Source: Paenibacillus sp. HW567
GTDB lineage: Bacteria; Bacillota; Bacilli; Paenibacillales; Paenibacillaceae
Reading direction: 5' to 3'
Assembly: GCF_000374185.1 (NCBI RefSeq)
Contig: NZ_KB910518.1
Span: forward strand, 3,856,669 to 3,920,668
Length of the DNA stretch: 64,000 nt
Position 1 is the first letter of the stretch. Every line of letters starts with the position of its first letter. This document shows, one piece after another, positions 17,284 through 27,360 of this stretch. Both the position numbers and the translations under genes were made by a program. The notes beneath the pieces are model-generated. The model searched no databases. It had not been told where the DNA came from and saw only the letters and a list, made by a program, of their open reading frames with translations.

Positions 17284-17424
17284 TTATTGCTGCGGTTTTT
17301 GCGCCGGTTTGGAGAACGTATTGCTGCTCTGTTTGGTCAGCGTATCATTTTCAGCAGCAAACTCCGCATTAAATTTCTCATTCGGTGTTTTATAGTTTTC
17401 TTGTACCTTTGGTTTCTTAGCCAC
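17284..17424 (-). CDS. Small hydrophilic protein, gamma-type SASP-like
   Basis: 46 residues starting with GTG at 17424, preceded by GGGAGGTGAAG, an excellent ribosome site. The product is Lys/Asn/Gln-rich with FNAEFAAEND and ends in KPAQKPQQ. The EFA-E-N/D stretch and composition recall gamma-type small acid-soluble spore proteins, which serve as amino-acid stores in spores. The match is short, so the family call is tentative; the gene itself is well supported by its start signals and its own terminator. Confidence 0.65.
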   Translation of the reverse strand: MAKKPKVQENYKTPNEKFNAEFAAENDTLTKQSSNTFSKPAQKPQQ

Positions 17425-17559
17425 GGAATCTTCACCTCCCTTTTCTCTCATAGGAAGAGGCCAGTGCTTGGCCCCAGTCCGTATTATGAGAAGTGCAGGG
17501 CCGGATTATACATGCTAAGTGAAAAAAGATTCAAGCCGCGGATTTATTCCGCAAGACTG

Positions 17560-18357
17560 TTAGATCACTTCTTCCAGCAGATACTGCGGAATAGCGTTGT
17601 GGGTTTGAATTGCTTTGCCGAGACTCTTCAGCATGCTCTCCGTACATTTTCCGTTGCCGCGTTTGATGAGCTGAACCACCACTGATTTTTTGCCCCATTC
17701 CTTATAGACCTGCTTGGTAGTGGCAAAATAGAGATCAATCTTACGCCCTTTGATTGCGGAACCGGTATCTGCTACTACCGCATAGCCGTAGCCCGGGATA
17801 TACAGGACACTGCCAAGCGGAATCACCTTGGGGTCCGCCGCAATCGTAGATACGGCATTTTTGTCTCTGCGCACTTTGACGCCCGAGTAGGTTATGCCGT
17901 ACTCCGGATGCTTTGAAGTTTTGCCCGTGGACTCAAATCCGGCAGTATAGCCGGTTGCCGTCACTTTCAGTGAAGTGATAATCTGCTCTGGTTCAGGTGC
18001 AGATACCGGTACGGACACAGGCGGCTTGGATGAAGATTTAGCCGGCTGCTTGACAGCCTCCGATGCCGCTGTGGGCTTCGGAGCATTCGTTGCTGCCGGC
18101 TGACCAGACTTTGCCAGCGCCTCTGAGCGTACAACTTCTCTGGAAAGGGCGATATTGCTTAATGGTGCAGAACCCTTTGTATTTTGTAAATCCAATGACC
18201 TCGTTATGCTGCTGCTTAGCTGACCTGCAGTGTCCTCCGTCCCGCTCGCTTCCACCGGCTTGCGTCCGAAATCAGGATAGATGCCGACTGCTGTCAGCAA
18301 AAGCACAACAGTGACGAAAAGACACCAAAACCTCTGGCATAAGCCCATTTTGTTCAT
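17560..18357 (-). CDS. Secreted 3D-domain protein (YuiC/YocH-type wall enzyme)
   Basis: 265 residues. There is an N-terminal membrane or signal segment (about 9-28), a Ser/Pro/Lys/Ala-rich linker to about 145, then the 3D domain with [27 protein letters not shown] and [18 protein letters not shown]. The three aspartates that name the domain are seen in the last two motifs. Known members (YuiC, Rpf2) cleave peptidoglycan as MltA-like lytic transglycosylases. GGGGGAGG lies eight bases before the ATG. Confidence 0.88.
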   Translation of the reverse strand: MNKMGLCQRFWCLFVTVVLLLTAVGIYPDFGRKPVEASGTEDTAGQLSSSITRSLDLQNTKGSAPLSNIALSREVVRSEALAKSGQPAATNAPKPTAASEAVKQPAKSSSKPPVSVPVSAPEPEQIITSLKVTATGYTAGFESTGKTSKHPEYGITYSGVKVRRDKNAVSTIAADPKVIPLGSVLYIPGYGYAVVADTGSAIKGRKIDLYFATTKQVYKEWGKKSVVVQLIKRGNGKCTESMLKSLGKAIQTHNAIPQYLLEEVI

Positions 18358-18500
18358 TAGTTAAACCTCCCCCTATTAGCGAAGGTTTCCCGATTCACAA
18401 AATTTTATACATGAAGCTCAAAACAAACTGGCTCCATGTGGCATATGACAGAGGCTGATTAGGGAATATGAACGTTACGGAAGCTACAGCAGCAGTCCTG

Positions 18501-20438
18501 TTAGATTACGCGTTCGGCAATTTCCTGAACCAATGTAGCAATAACTTCCTGCAAAGGCTTAGCTCCGATATCGCCTTCTCCGCGTTTGCGGATCGAGACG
18601 CTTCCGGCATTCATTTCATTCTCGCCGACTACGAACATATATGGAAGCTTCTCAAGCTGCGCTTCACGGATTTTGTAGCCCATTTTCTCGTTGCGCAGAT
18701 CCACTTCCGCCCGGATGCCGCTTACGAGCAGCTTCGCAGCCACATCCTTCGCGTAATCATCAAAGGCTGAGGAGACAGGAATAATCTTCACTTGCTGCGG
18801 AGACAGCCACAGCGGCAGCGAGCCGGCAAAGTTCTCCAGCAGGAAGGCGACAAAACGTTCCATAGTCCCAAGGATACCGCGGTGCAGCACGACAGGACGG
18901 TGCTTCTGACCATCATCTCCGACATACTCCAGTTCGAAGCGCTCAGGCAGCAGGAAGTCAATTTGTACCGTGGACAATGTTTCTTCTTTGCCAAGCACGG
19001 TTTTGATCTGCACGTCCAGCTTCGGACCGTAGAATGCCGCTTCGCCTTCCGCTTCATAGAACGGCAGACCAGCTTCTTCCACTACCTCACGCAGCATTCC
19101 TTGTGCAGTTTCCCACATTTCATCGTTCGGATAGTATTTCTCAGTATCCTTAGGATCACGGTATGAGAGGCGGAAACGGTAGTCGGCAATCCCGAAATCG
19201 CTGTATACCTGCTTGATCAGCTCAAGCACGCGGGTAAATTCGCTCTTGATCTGATCAAGACGGCAGAAGATATGGGAATCATTCAGCGTCATGGAGCGCA
19301 CACGGTGCAGACCAGTCAACGCTCCAGACATTTCATATCTGTGCTGAATCCCCAGCTCCGCGATGCGGATCGGCAGATCGCGGTAGCTGTGCATCGAGCT
19401 TTTATAAATCATCATGTGATGCGGGCAGTTCATCGGACGAAGCACAAATTCCTCATTGTCAATCGACATCTTGGGGAACATATCTTCCTGGTAATGCTCC
19501 CAGTGACCGGAGGTTTTATACAGTTCTACATTACCTAGCACCGGAGTGTACACATGCTGGTAACCAAGACTTGCTTCCAGATCTACAATATAACGCTCCA
19601 GGATGCTGCGCAGCTTAGCACCTTTTGGCAGCCAGATCGGCAGCCCTTGTCCTACCAGTTGATTAAAAGTGAAAATCTCCAGCTCTTTGCCCAGCTTCCG
19701 GTGGTCACGTTTTTTCGCTTCCTCCAGCAGGCGCAAATGCTCGTCAAGCTGTGCCTTTTTGATCCAGGCCGTGCCATATACGCGCTGAAGCATCTTGTTC
19801 TTGCTGTCGCCGCGCCAGTAAGCTCCGGCTACGTTCATCAGCTTGAATACTTTGATTTTCGCTGTGGACGGTACATGCGGGCCGCGGCAAAGGTCGAAAA
19901 ATTCGCCCTGCTCATAAATTGTAATAACGCTCTCTTCAGGCAGCGCCTCGATCAGCTCCAGCTTGTAAGGATCGCCAAGCTCACCGAATCTGTCGAGCGC
20001 TTCCTTGCGGCTGACCTCTTTGCGCACAATCGGCAGATTCTCCGAAATGATACGCTCCATTTCCTTCTCAATCTTCAGCAGGTCCTCGGGATTCAGCGGA
20101 TGCTCCAGATCCATATCATAGTAGAATCCATCCTCAATCACCGGACCTACGCCAAGCTTCACTTCTTTGGTTCCGAACAAGCGTCTTACCGCCTGGGCCA
20201 TCAGATGGGCAGTACTATGGCGCATCACTTCGAGACCTTCCGGTGAATCCAGAGTAACGATCTCAACCAGCGCACCCTCCTCAAGCGGTGTGGACAAATC
20301 AACAACGATTCCGTTGAGCTTGCCTGCTGCGGCATTTTTGCGCAGTCCGCTGCTGATTGAAGCTGCTACATCGTCAATGCTGCTGCCGTCGGCATATTCC
20401 CGGACCGAGCCGTCCGGCAGTTTGATATTTACTGACAT
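18501..20438 (-). CDS. thrS: Threonyl-tRNA synthetase
   Basis: 645 residues from the ATG at 20438 (TAGGAGG in front). Domain order: TGS (1-62), editing domain with [11 protein letters not shown] and [15 protein letters not shown], class II core with [15 protein letters not shown] (zinc-binding Cys) and the motif 3 region [14 protein letters not shown], then the anticodon-binding domain. Length is normal for the family. Expression is controlled by the T-box leader upstream. Confidence 0.98.
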   Translation of the reverse strand: MSVNIKLPDGSVREYADGSSIDDVAASISSGLRKNAAAGKLNGIVVDLSTPLEEGALVEIVTLDSPEGLEVMRHSTAHLMAQAVRRLFGTKEVKLGVGPVIEDGFYYDMDLEHPLNPEDLLKIEKEMERIISENLPIVRKEVSRKEALDRFGELGDPYKLELIEALPEESVITIYEQGEFFDLCRGPHVPSTAKIKVFKLMNVAGAYWRGDSKNKMLQRVYGTAWIKKAQLDEHLRLLEEAKKRDHRKLGKELEIFTFNQLVGQGLPIWLPKGAKLRSILERYIVDLEASLGYQHVYTPVLGNVELYKTSGHWEHYQEDMFPKMSIDNEEFVLRPMNCPHHMMIYKSSMHSYRDLPIRIAELGIQHRYEMSGALTGLHRVRSMTLNDSHIFCRLDQIKSEFTRVLELIKQVYSDFGIADYRFRLSYRDPKDTEKYYPNDEMWETAQGMLREVVEEAGLPFYEAEGEAAFYGPKLDVQIKTVLGKEETLSTVQIDFLLPERFELEYVGDDGQKHRPVVLHRGILGTMERFVAFLLENFAGSLPLWLSPQQVKIIPVSSAFDDYAKDVAAKLLVSGIRAEVDLRNEKMGYKIREAQLEKLPYMFVVGENEMNAGSVSIRKRGEGDIGAKPLQEVIATLVQEIAERVI

Positions 20439-20562
20439 TGTTATTCCTCCTAAAAGTTTTGTGAGCCTGGGCTCCACTGAATTTGCTTCGAGCAAAACTG
20501 GCTTCGGAAGCATAGCCTAAGTTTTGTGACCTATATTACGGAACGGAAATGTCTGCGCACAC

Positions 20563-20850
20563 AAAAAACACCCGTCCCGCGAAGGGACGAGTGATTGCAC
20601 CCGTGGTTCCACCCAAATTCGATTCCAAGTTCTTGCCGGAATCCTTCGTCAGCATGGGAATAACGGCCATGAACCGGCGGTTCTTACTGTCCGGGCAAGC
20701 GGTCTGTAATTAAACAGCCTGCAGGAGTTCATAACCGCAGCTACAAAGGGGTAGATTGATAACTGGTACCGGAGGAAATTTCAGCCTGAGGTTCCCTCTC
20801 TCTGAAGCGGTCCTGAAGTAACAATCCATGTCTTTGTCAAAGCTGATAGC
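20563..20850 (-). promoter_or_regulatory. T-box leader of thrS
   Basis: The minus-strand T-box core GGGTGGAACCACGGG is at 20614-20600. It is followed by the terminator CGTCCC-TTCGC-GGGACG and a T-run (20594-20563). Stem I lies at the 5' side, with a GGCTGAAA segment. A candidate ACC (Thr) specifier is at 20767-20765, which fits thrS but was not confirmed by folding. Uncharged tRNA-Thr is expected to favour antitermination. Confidence 0.93.
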
Positions 20851-20864
20851 GTGAATCTTGTGTA

Positions 20865-20894
20865 ATTATAAATCTGACTCAGGCCTTCCGTCAA
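20865..20894 (-). promoter_or_regulatory. thrS: thrS promoter
   Basis: Minus-strand TTGACG (20894-20889), 18-base spacer, perfect TATAAT (20870-20865), just upstream of the T-box leader. Confidence 0.8.
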
Positions 20895-21013
20895 GTCAGA
20901 CACAGCCTAAAGTTCTCAATACTTGGTGTAGAACTGACAAGCCTCGACATGCTACCCGCATAACCACCGCCGGTATAATGCATCCGGAGCTGAAGCGCCC
21001 TCTGCCCTTCGCA

Positions 21014-21184
21014 TTACTCCTCCCGGCGTTTCCGTTCAGGCAAGCGGCCTGCGCGTTTCAAAGACTCACGCAGCAGGTACTCGATATGCCCGTTCACGCT
21101 GCGAAATTCTTCTCCCGCCCATCGTTCCAGCGCTTCGTGCAGCTCGGGGTCGATCCGCAGCGGAAAGCTCTTTTTGGCCGCCAT
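21014..21184 (-). CDS. Ribbon-helix-helix (Arc-type) protein
   Basis: 56 residues, [20 protein letters not shown]... The [13 protein letters not shown] strand-helix and the [12 protein letters not shown] helix are the classic Arc/MetJ ribbon-helix-helix pattern. The ATG lies 12 bases after the stop of the SPFH gene and AAAGGCGG precedes it, so the two are cotranscribed. It probably binds DNA as a dimer; an inverted repeat over the operon promoter is a candidate target. No toxin gene is adjacent. Confidence 0.8.
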   Translation of the reverse strand: MAAKKSFPLRIDPELHEALERWAGEEFRSVNGHIEYLLRESLKRAGRLPERKRREE

Positions 21185-21196
21185 GACGAACCGCCT

Positions 21197-22039
21197 TTAG
21201 TACAACGAGCCGGCGTTAATCACCGGACTCGCTCCGCGCTCAGACACAATCGCCACCATTAGATTGTTGATCATCGCTGCTTTGCGTTCTTCGTCAAGCT
21301 CCACTACTCCGTTCTCTTTAAGCTGACGGATTGCCATATCGACCATGCCGACAGCTCCTTCCACAATGATCTGCCGTGCGGACAGAATGGCTGAGGCCTG
21401 CTGGCGCTGGAGCATGGTGCTGGCAATTTCCGTTGAATAAGCAAGATGGGTCAGCCGCGCTTCAATAACCTCCACGCCGGATATCGAGAGGCGCTCCTGC
21501 AATTCGACAGCCAGCTCCTTGGCAATCTCATCCGCATTGGCCCGCAGGGACATGCCGGATTCGGTAAAGTTATCGTATGGATATTTGCTTGCCACATGGC
21601 GCAGCGCCGTCTCGCTCTGAATTTCCACGAAGGCCATGTATTTATCGACATCAAATAAGGCCTTGGCCGAGTTAATGACCTTGAATACTATGACTGCGGC
21701 AATCTCAATCGGGTTCCCTTCCACATCATTCACCTTCAGTTTGACACTGTTGAAATTGCGTACCCGCAGCGACACTGTCTTACGGATGCTGAACGGAATG
21801 ACTGCAAACAGGCCACTGCTGGCAATTGTACCGACATACTTTCCAAAAAAGGTCACCACTACCGATTTATTCGGCTGCACTACTGAAATACTTGTGCAAA
21901 GCGTAGCCGCTATAACGAAAAGGATAACAGACACTGCGACATATTCATTAGCTGCGCCATAAATTCCACCCGCGATACAGATAGCAATCAAAGCGATAAC
22001 CCAAAAGCCGCTGACCGGATGCAATATTTTCTCCTTCAT
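21197..22039 (-). CDS. SPFH (stomatin/prohibitin-like) membrane protein
   Basis: 280 residues from the ATG at 22039 (GGAGGCG six bases before it). Two hydrophobic segments near the N-terminus (about 8-30 and 33-54) are followed by an SPFH/band 7 domain ([19 protein letters not shown]...[28 protein letters not shown] split here for length) and a helical tail with [15 protein letters not shown]. Such proteins oligomerise at membranes and organise microdomains. Its only partner here is the ribbon-helix-helix gene directly downstream. Confidence 0.9.
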   Translation of the reverse strand: MKEKILHPVSGFWVIALIAICIAGGIYGAANEYVAVSVILFVIAATLCTSISVVQPNKSVVVTFFGKYVGTIASSGLFAVIPFSIRKTVSLRVRNFNSVKLKVNDVEGNPIEIAAVIVFKVINSAKALFDVDKYMAFVEIQSETALRHVASKYPYDNFTESGMSLRANADEIAKELAVELQERLSISGVEVIEARLTHLAYSTEIASTMLQRQQASAILSARQIIVEGAVGMVDMAIRQLKENGVVELDEERKAAMINNLMVAIVSERGASPVINAGSLY

Positions 22040-22067
22040 CAAAAACGCCTCCATAAAGATATTTATT

Positions 22068-22086
22068 TGATATGATTATGATATCA
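22068..22086. promoter_or_regulatory. Inverted repeat over the SPFH operon promoter
   Basis: TGATAT-GATTATG-ATATCA. On the minus strand a TTTACA, 17 bases and TATCAT form a possible promoter whose -10 overlaps the repeat. It suits autoregulation by the ribbon-helix-helix protein, which is an inference. Confidence 0.45.
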
Positions 22087-22200
22087 CTTTTGGATATACC
22101 TGTAAACTAAAAAATCACAGCATTTTCTCTGTTTTTTTAATACTATAAATCTGCCAAAGGTCATGCCTGCACTATTTATTCTAAAAAGGAAGTGAAGCAC

Positions 22201-22389
22201 ATGAGTGTCAAAGAACAAGTACTGGATATTATCAAAGCTTCAGCAACCCCGCTCAGCGCAGGTGAAGTGGAAAAGCTCTCCGGCCTGGAACGCAAAGCTA
22301 TCGACAAAGCCTTCACCGAGCTAAAGAAGGAAAATGCGATTGTCTCTCCCATCCGCTGTAAATGGGAAGCCGCTGTTAAGGACGCTTAA
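22201..22389 (+). CDS. Small winged-helix protein
   Basis: 62 residues, MSVKEQVLDIIKASATPLSA... Helix-turn-helix pattern with GEVEKLSGLERKAIDKAFTELKKENAIV and a strand at the end, as in single-domain MarR/MTA-like winged helices. AAGGAA precedes the ATG at 22201; an in-frame GTG at 22192 is possible. It is a lone plus-strand gene facing a long minus-strand gene. Target unknown. Confidence 0.75.
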   Translation: MSVKEQVLDIIKASATPLSAGEVEKLSGLERKAIDKAFTELKKENAIVSPIRCKWEAAVKDA

Positions 22390-22470
22390 CAACACCAAAA
22401 TTACAATGCTGTGATCACTACAGCATTCTTGCAATGTAAGGATCTGCAAGAAAATACCATGATCCTATTA

Positions 22471-22520
22471 AAAAAAGGTGTTCCGCTCTCATCCGGAGAT
22501 GAAAGCGAAACACCTTTTTG
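22471..22520. terminator. Bidirectional terminator
   Basis: AGGTGTTCCGCTCTCATC pairs with GATGAAAGCGAAACACCT around CCGGA, with A/T runs on both sides. It separates the winged-helix gene from the convergent nucleotidase gene. Confidence 0.9.
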
Positions 22521-22546
22521 TGTTGATTTTTGTTAGCGATCAAGCA

Positions 22547-25500
22547 TTAGGAAGCTTTGTTCTGAAGCATACGGTAAATGATTACCGCTGCTTGAGCACG
22601 GGTAGCATCGCTCTTCGGCGCAAACTTCTCGCCAGCCACACCGTTAACAATTCCAAGCTTAGTCAGTTGACCTACAGCCTCTTGAGCATAAGAAGCGATT
22701 TTGGATTTGTCTCCAAAGCCTGCCAGAGCAGCAGTAGTATCAATTGGCTGCAGTTGATTCTTGATTGCAGCATAAATCATGATTGCCATTTCTTCGCGGG
22801 TCACTTCACGGCCCGGTTCAAACTTGCCGTTACCGGAACCCTTGATCAGACCGGCTGATACTCCCGCCGCAATTGCATCGGAGTACCATACGCCCTGCTT
22901 CACATCACTGAATGCAGCAGGTGTTCCTGTAGCACTAAGATTCAGAGAACGAACCAGCATTGTGATGAATTCCGCACGGGTTACTGTTTTGTTAGGTGCG
23001 AAGTTGTTGCCATCCAGACCCTTCACAATACCTTTGGCAGCCAAAGAGCTAATAGCCTCTTGTGCCCATGCCACTTTACCCAGGTCCTTAAAGTTCGCTG
23101 CAGTTGGAGCAGGTGTTGCTGTTGGCTTTACACTCGGTGCAGGTGTTGCCGATGCAGCCGGTGTTGCCGTAGGAGTAGGTGTTGGTGTTGGTGTTGCCAC
23201 AGTACCTCCTCCTCCTCCTGGATTGGAAGTTGGAGCTGGAGCATTAGTATTATTGGTGATTCTGCCTTCGATCTTCGCTGTGATTTGACCGCCCTTGAAA
23301 GTGTTCTTAACGTAATCGTAGAAGACATCCAGGTCAATCGGACCAGCCAGGGATTGACTGGCTTCAGTCAGTACTTTATAGTTGTCGCCGCCTGCAGCCA
23401 TGAAGTTGTTAACTACCGCAGTATAGCTTTGAGTCATGCTGATTGGTGTTCCGTCTGTCTTGGTAAGAGTAGCGATACGATCAGCAACTGGCAAATACAT
23501 GTTAGCCGTATATTTCAGGCCGGAAATTTGCAGTGTCTTGATGTCTGCAGTTCCATCAGCCTTGGTTGCCCATTGCTGTTGCAGCAGTTTCTTAATTTGT
23601 TCACCGGTAAGAGTAAGCTTCACAAGCGTGTTGCCAAATGGCTGAATCTTGGCCAAGTCACCGAAGGACACATTGCCTTTCGGAAGATCAGCACGGATAC
23701 CGCCCGGATTCATAAAGGCGAAATCAGCAGGCCCTTTGCCATCATCGAATTTAGCCTGACGCATAGCATCGGCAATCAGGTTACCCAGAGCAGCCTCATT
23801 ATTGTAAGCATCTGTACGGGTAACTGTACCGTCTGTAGTACCTACAGGCAGAGCAAGCTCAGGGTGAAGCTTCAGATATTTGTCCACCAGGGCCACAGTA
23901 TCCGCGTCTGGAGTCACGCCATCCTGGAAAGTGCTAGTTACAGTAGCTGATTTAGTTTTGACGTCTTTGGTAACAGGGTCGATAACCAGTCTAATGTCCT
24001 CGAACGCTGTGCCGTAGGAATATGCCTGAACAATCAGTTTTCCATTCACTAGACCGTTAGCGAGAGCATGATTGTCACCAGCGACAATTACATCAACTGG
24101 TGAATCCTTCGGAAGCGCATTGGCCAAATCAGCAGCTTCTCCCGTAGTCACATCCCCTTTGGTTGTAGCAGGATCATGGGCAAGAACAATAATCGTTTGG
24201 ACTCCTTTGGCCTGAAGTTCAGCCGCATATTTGTTGATCGCAGCAACTTCTTCTTCGGGACTAAGGAATTTCACACCGGCTGTGCCGGCTGGAGATACTT
24301 TACTTGGAGTAGCTTTGGTAACGACACCGATAAATCCAATTTTTACTCCGCCAACCTCTTTGATTACATAAGGGTTGATAATTGGTTTTCCGGTTTCCTT
24401 GTCAACCGCATTGGCATTGACATAGTCGAAATTCACAGGTAAGTGCGTAATCTTGTTATTAACAGGGTCCACACCGCCAAAGATTTGTGCCTTCAGCGCT
24501 GCCACCCCCTGGTCAAACTCATGATTGCCCAAAGACCCGACATCAAATTTCATCATGTTCATCCATTCAAGTGTCGGCTTATCACGCTCCATTGAGGATA
24601 CCGGAGCAGAAGCACCAACTGAGTCTCCGTTGTGAACAAGCAATGTGTTTGAATATTTCTCGCGTGCTGTTTTCAGATAAGTCGCTAGAATAGCAGCCGT
24701 ACCTACTGGCTTATCACCAACATAAGAAGTTGTATCCAATTGTCCGTGGAAGTCATTGATTCCAAAAATATGAACCTTGATATCATTGCTTAGATCCAGG
24801 TTATAAATCTCGAAACCTTTGTTATCCTGCGTGCCTGTATCAGTAATTCTCTCATCCTTAGGAAGTACCGCCTTGGCTTTTGGAGAAGAAGGGAAAGTTA
24901 AATTGACATTTCCTTCGATAGGCAGGATGGACCAGTTGTTGTCTGCCGGCTGGCTTACCTTACCCGCTTCCTTGATATAATCCATCAGAACCTGACGGTT
25001 CTCTTCCAGTGTATCAATAATCGGCGTAATGCCCTTGAGACCCGGGAAGTTACCTCCGCCGCTTGCACGGTAGTTATTGGTAACGACGATAAAATCCTGA
25101 TTCATATCAAGCGGCTGGCCGCCATACGTAATCGAAGTTACCCGGCTGGAATTATTATCATTAATTGAGCCGTCCGGATTGTACTTAGCATTTTTGGTTA
25201 CATCAATCTTGTATTGAATCCCATCAATAACGTCGAAATTGTACACAGCAAATTTGGAATTGAGCAGTGCCTGCGGCGTAGTGACATTTGGATCAATTTT
25301 ATTGTATGCGCCCGCACTCATCTCTACCCATTCTTTTACCGTAGAACCCTTGACCAGAACTGCTTTCAGCGTATTGTCATAAAGGTACAGATCACTCGCG
25401 CTGCGAATAGTCAGTGGTCCTGCCGCTATTTCAGTGTATTCATCAGGACCGTTGCGTCCAGCCTTGAATGGTGCGCCTACACTAAGAATTGGCAATTTTC

Positions 25501-26869
25501 TATAATCGGTATAAGCCGAGTCAGTGTTGATCAAGTTCGAAACATACTGCTGCTGAGCATAGGTCACGATCTGAACAGTCGGATCATCCTGCACCATAGC
25601 AAAGTAGCTGTTCATAGGAACATCTGTTGTACCCAGCGGTTGATTGACATAGGCAATCGTTGCTTGATGATCAGCAGCAACAGCAGCGTCCACTTCAGCA
25701 TCTGGTTCAACTGTAGAGTAGTTCACCTTATCTACTGTTTTGTAAATTGAACGTGTCGATGAAAGGGAAGCAGATTTGTCTACCATCCAGTGTCCGCTCT
25801 TATTCGGGTCTGGAACAATTGCAAGGTCAATCAGACCCAGATACCCCCCGCCGTAGCCGGCTTGGACAGCCGGAACACCGTTGATCTGGCCTTTGACATT
25901 GTCAATGCCCGGAAGTACTTTGCCAGATGTATCTTTGAACAATGCGTCCAGAGAATTTTCATCCGCAGCAGGGAATACCTTATGGGTATGGGAGAATGTA
26001 ATGGCATCAATGTCAGGAATCTTACTGAGTGCATTGATGTCATTTTCTGAGCCGTCACCCTTCACTGCGGACGCGTCATATCCAGTATGCGCCATAGCAA
26101 TAATAATGTCGGCACCTTCGGCCTTCATCTTTGGAACAAATTTTTCGGCTGTTTCAGCAATGTCCTCGGTGGTCACTTTACCTGTTAGATTGGCTTTGTC
26201 CCAGTCCATTATTTGCGGCGTTACCAAACCAAGAAGACCAACCTTAATTTCGTGTTCGCCCCCGGTACTGTCTTTAACTGTCTTTTTTATAATTTTGTAT
26301 GGAGTAAAATAATTATCATGACTTGTAGCATCATACACATTCGCATTCAGAAAAGAAATATTTGTATACGTAGCAGATGTTACACTTGCCAGATAGTTCA
26401 GACCATAGTTAAATTCATGGTTTCCGAAGGTCGCCGCATCATAGTGCATGGCATTCAGGGCAGCAATCATCGGATGGATTTTGTTCAGCTTGCCTTCTGA
26501 ATCAGCTTGCTTCGCCGAGTAAGTGCCCAGCGGTGTTCCTTGAATCAAATCTCCGTTGTCGAGCAGGAGATTGTTGACACCTTTTTCTTCGCCACGGGCT
26601 GCTTTGACCAAAGTTGCGGTCCGGTCCAGTCCCACTGTCAAAGATGGAGCACCTTTAAAGTAATCCCAGCCCATCACATTGGTGTGAACATCCGTGGTGC
26701 TCATCAAGCGAAGGTTAATCGCTCCAGAAGCTGCTGTTTCAGCACCAGCCGCGGCTGCTTTGCCCGCCCCCAAAATTGGTCCTGCAAAAACTCCGCCTAA
26801 CACTTGTGCTGCCAGGACTGTGGTCGCCAATACAGAGGCTATCGGCTTGTTCCAACTTCTTTGTGCCAT
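22547..26869 (-). CDS. Surface-anchored double nucleotidase (YfkN-type) with three SLH repeats
   Basis: 1440 residues. A signal peptide (1 to about 40) is followed by metallophosphatase domain 1 (about 50-390, LMSTTDVHTN, FGNHEFNYGL, FSHTHKVFP) and its 5'-nucleotidase C-terminal domain. A second metallophosphatase (about 700-960, FGINDFHGQL, LGNHEFDQGV, AGDNHAL) and a second 5'-nucleotidase C-terminal domain (about 1010-1190) come next. A PTPTPTPT linker (about 1210-1250) leads to three SLH repeats. By comparison with Bacillus YfkN it should hydrolyse 2',3'-cyclic nucleotides and 5'-nucleotides outside the cell; the SLH repeats hold it on the wall. GGGGAGG precedes the ATG, spaced 12 bases. 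Confidence 0.94.
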   Translation of the reverse strand: MAQRSWNKPIASVLATTVLAAQVLGGVFAGPILGAGKAAAAGAETAASGAINLRLMSTTDVHTNVMGWDYFKGAPSLTVGLDRTATLVKAARGEEKGVNNLLLDNGDLIQGTPLGTYSAKQADSEGKLNKIHPMIAALNAMHYDAATFGNHEFNYGLNYLASVTSATYTNISFLNANVYDATSHDNYFTPYKIIKKTVKDSTGGEHEIKVGLLGLVTPQIMDWDKANLTGKVTTEDIAETAEKFVPKMKAEGADIIIAMAHTGYDASAVKGDGSENDINALSKIPDIDAITFSHTHKVFPAADENSLDALFKDTSGKVLPGIDNVKGQINGVPAVQAGYGGGYLGLIDLAIVPDPNKSGHWMVDKSASLSSTRSIYKTVDKVNYSTVEPDAEVDAAVAADHQATIAYVNQPLGTTDVPMNSYFAMVQDDPTVQIVTYAQQQYVSNLINTDSAYTDYRKLPILSVGAPFKAGRNGPDEYTEIAAGPLTIRSASDLYLYDNTLKAVLVKGSTVKEWVEMSAGAYNKIDPNVTTPQALLNSKFAVYNFDVIDGIQYKIDVTKNAKYNPDGSINDNNSSRVTSITYGGQPLDMNQDFIVVTNNYRASGGGNFPGLKGITPIIDTLEENRQVLMDYIKEAGKVSQPADNNWSILPIEGNVNLTFPSSPKAKAVLPKDERITDTGTQDNKGFEIYNLDLSNDIKVHIFGINDFHGQLDTTSYVGDKPVGTAAILATYLKTAREKYSNTLLVHNGDSVGASAPVSSMERDKPTLEWMNMMKFDVGSLGNHEFDQGVAALKAQIFGGVDPVNNKITHLPVNFDYVNANAVDKETGKPIINPYVIKEVGGVKIGFIGVVTKATPSKVSPAGTAGVKFLSPEEEVAAINKYAAELQAKGVQTIIVLAHDPATTKGDVTTGEAADLANALPKDSPVDVIVAGDNHALANGLVNGKLIVQAYSYGTAFEDIRLVIDPVTKDVKTKSATVTSTFQDGVTPDADTVALVDKYLKLHPELALPVGTTDGTVTRTDAYNNEAALGNLIADAMRQAKFDDGKGPADFAFMNPGGIRADLPKGNVSFGDLAKIQPFGNTLVKLTLTGEQIKKLLQQQWATKADGTADIKTLQISGLKYTANMYLPVADRIATLTKTDGTPISMTQSYTAVVNNFMAAGGDNYKVLTEASQSLAGPIDLDVFYDYVKNTFKGGQITAKIEGRITNNTNAPAPTSNPGGGGGTVATPTPTPTPTATPAASATPAPSVKPTATPAPTAANFKDLGKVAWAQEAISSLAAKGIVKGLDGNNFAPNKTVTRAEFITMLVRSLNLSATGTPAAFSDVKQGVWYSDAIAAGVSAGLIKGSGNGKFEPGREVTREEMAIMIYAAIKNQLQPIDTTAALAGFGDKSKIASYAQEAVGQLTKLGIVNGVAGEKFAPKSDATRAQAAVIIYRMLQNKAS

Positions 26870-26914
26870 AAGTTAGATATTCCTCCCCATATATTTCTTA
26901 ATACTGACCGCAAA

Positions 26915-26943
26915 ATTGTATCATACCCAAAAATAGTAATCTA
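26915..26943 (-). promoter_or_regulatory. Possible promoter of the nucleotidase gene
   Basis: Minus-strand TATGATACAAT gives a -10 box (26920-26915) with only a weak -35 (TAGATT) 17 bases before it. Confidence 0.4.
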
Positions 26944-27035
26944 GCAGAAACCATTAAATCTAATAAATAGTTGTGTAAAATATCATATTTTCTCCCGCAA
27001 ATTTGGTTAAATCGCCCTATATGGTTTTACAAAAA

Positions 27036-27090
27036 ACAAAAAACGTCCGCCCCTGACGAGTTCTATAGAGAAATCACTCAAGGATGGACG
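27036..27090 (-). terminator. Terminator-like hairpin
   Basis: On the minus strand GCGTCC...GGACG closes an imperfect hairpin, with an inner GAGT/ACTC pairing, followed by TTTTTTG. It could end transcripts coming from the lipoprotein gene and the mqnC fragment. The rest of 26944-27128 holds nothing recognisable. Confidence 0.45.
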
Positions 27091-27141
27091 CCGCAAAAAA
27101 ATGTTACACATAACGTTATGAATACATGGGTATCACTCTAA

Positions 27142-27199
27142 AATTAGTTCTGCATCACAAAATCATTGTCAATTTTCGCGTTCGCATCGTTAAATACAG
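27142..27199 (-). pseudogene. Duplicated 3' end of mqnC (remnant)
   Basis: Bases 27142-27190 match 28158-28206 at 48 of 49 positions; the second block is the end of mqnC including its stop. In frame the remnant encodes NDANAKIDNDFVMQN-stop, the C-terminus of MqnC with one Asp to Asn change just upstream. Similarity fades after about 27199. It has no start. A short inverted repeat (GGTATCACTC at 27129-27138, complement at 27256-27265) surrounds it. See the findings for the integration hypothesis. Confidence 0.8.
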
Positions 27200-27360
27200 T
27201 ATCAATTTATCAAGTGCTGAATGTCATTTAGTGGAGCTACCCAAACAGATTATATGAGTGATACCTCCCTAAGCTGGACATTTTGATTAAAATAATTGTA
27301 TAGGTTTTATTTAATCACTAACCTAAAACAAATTATTTAAGTTTGAATTAAGAAGAGTTT

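Noticed and set aside
26870..27128. Missed gene in the gap upstream of the nucleotidase gene
   Set aside because: All frames are short and broken, without start signals; only a weak promoter and a hairpin are seen.
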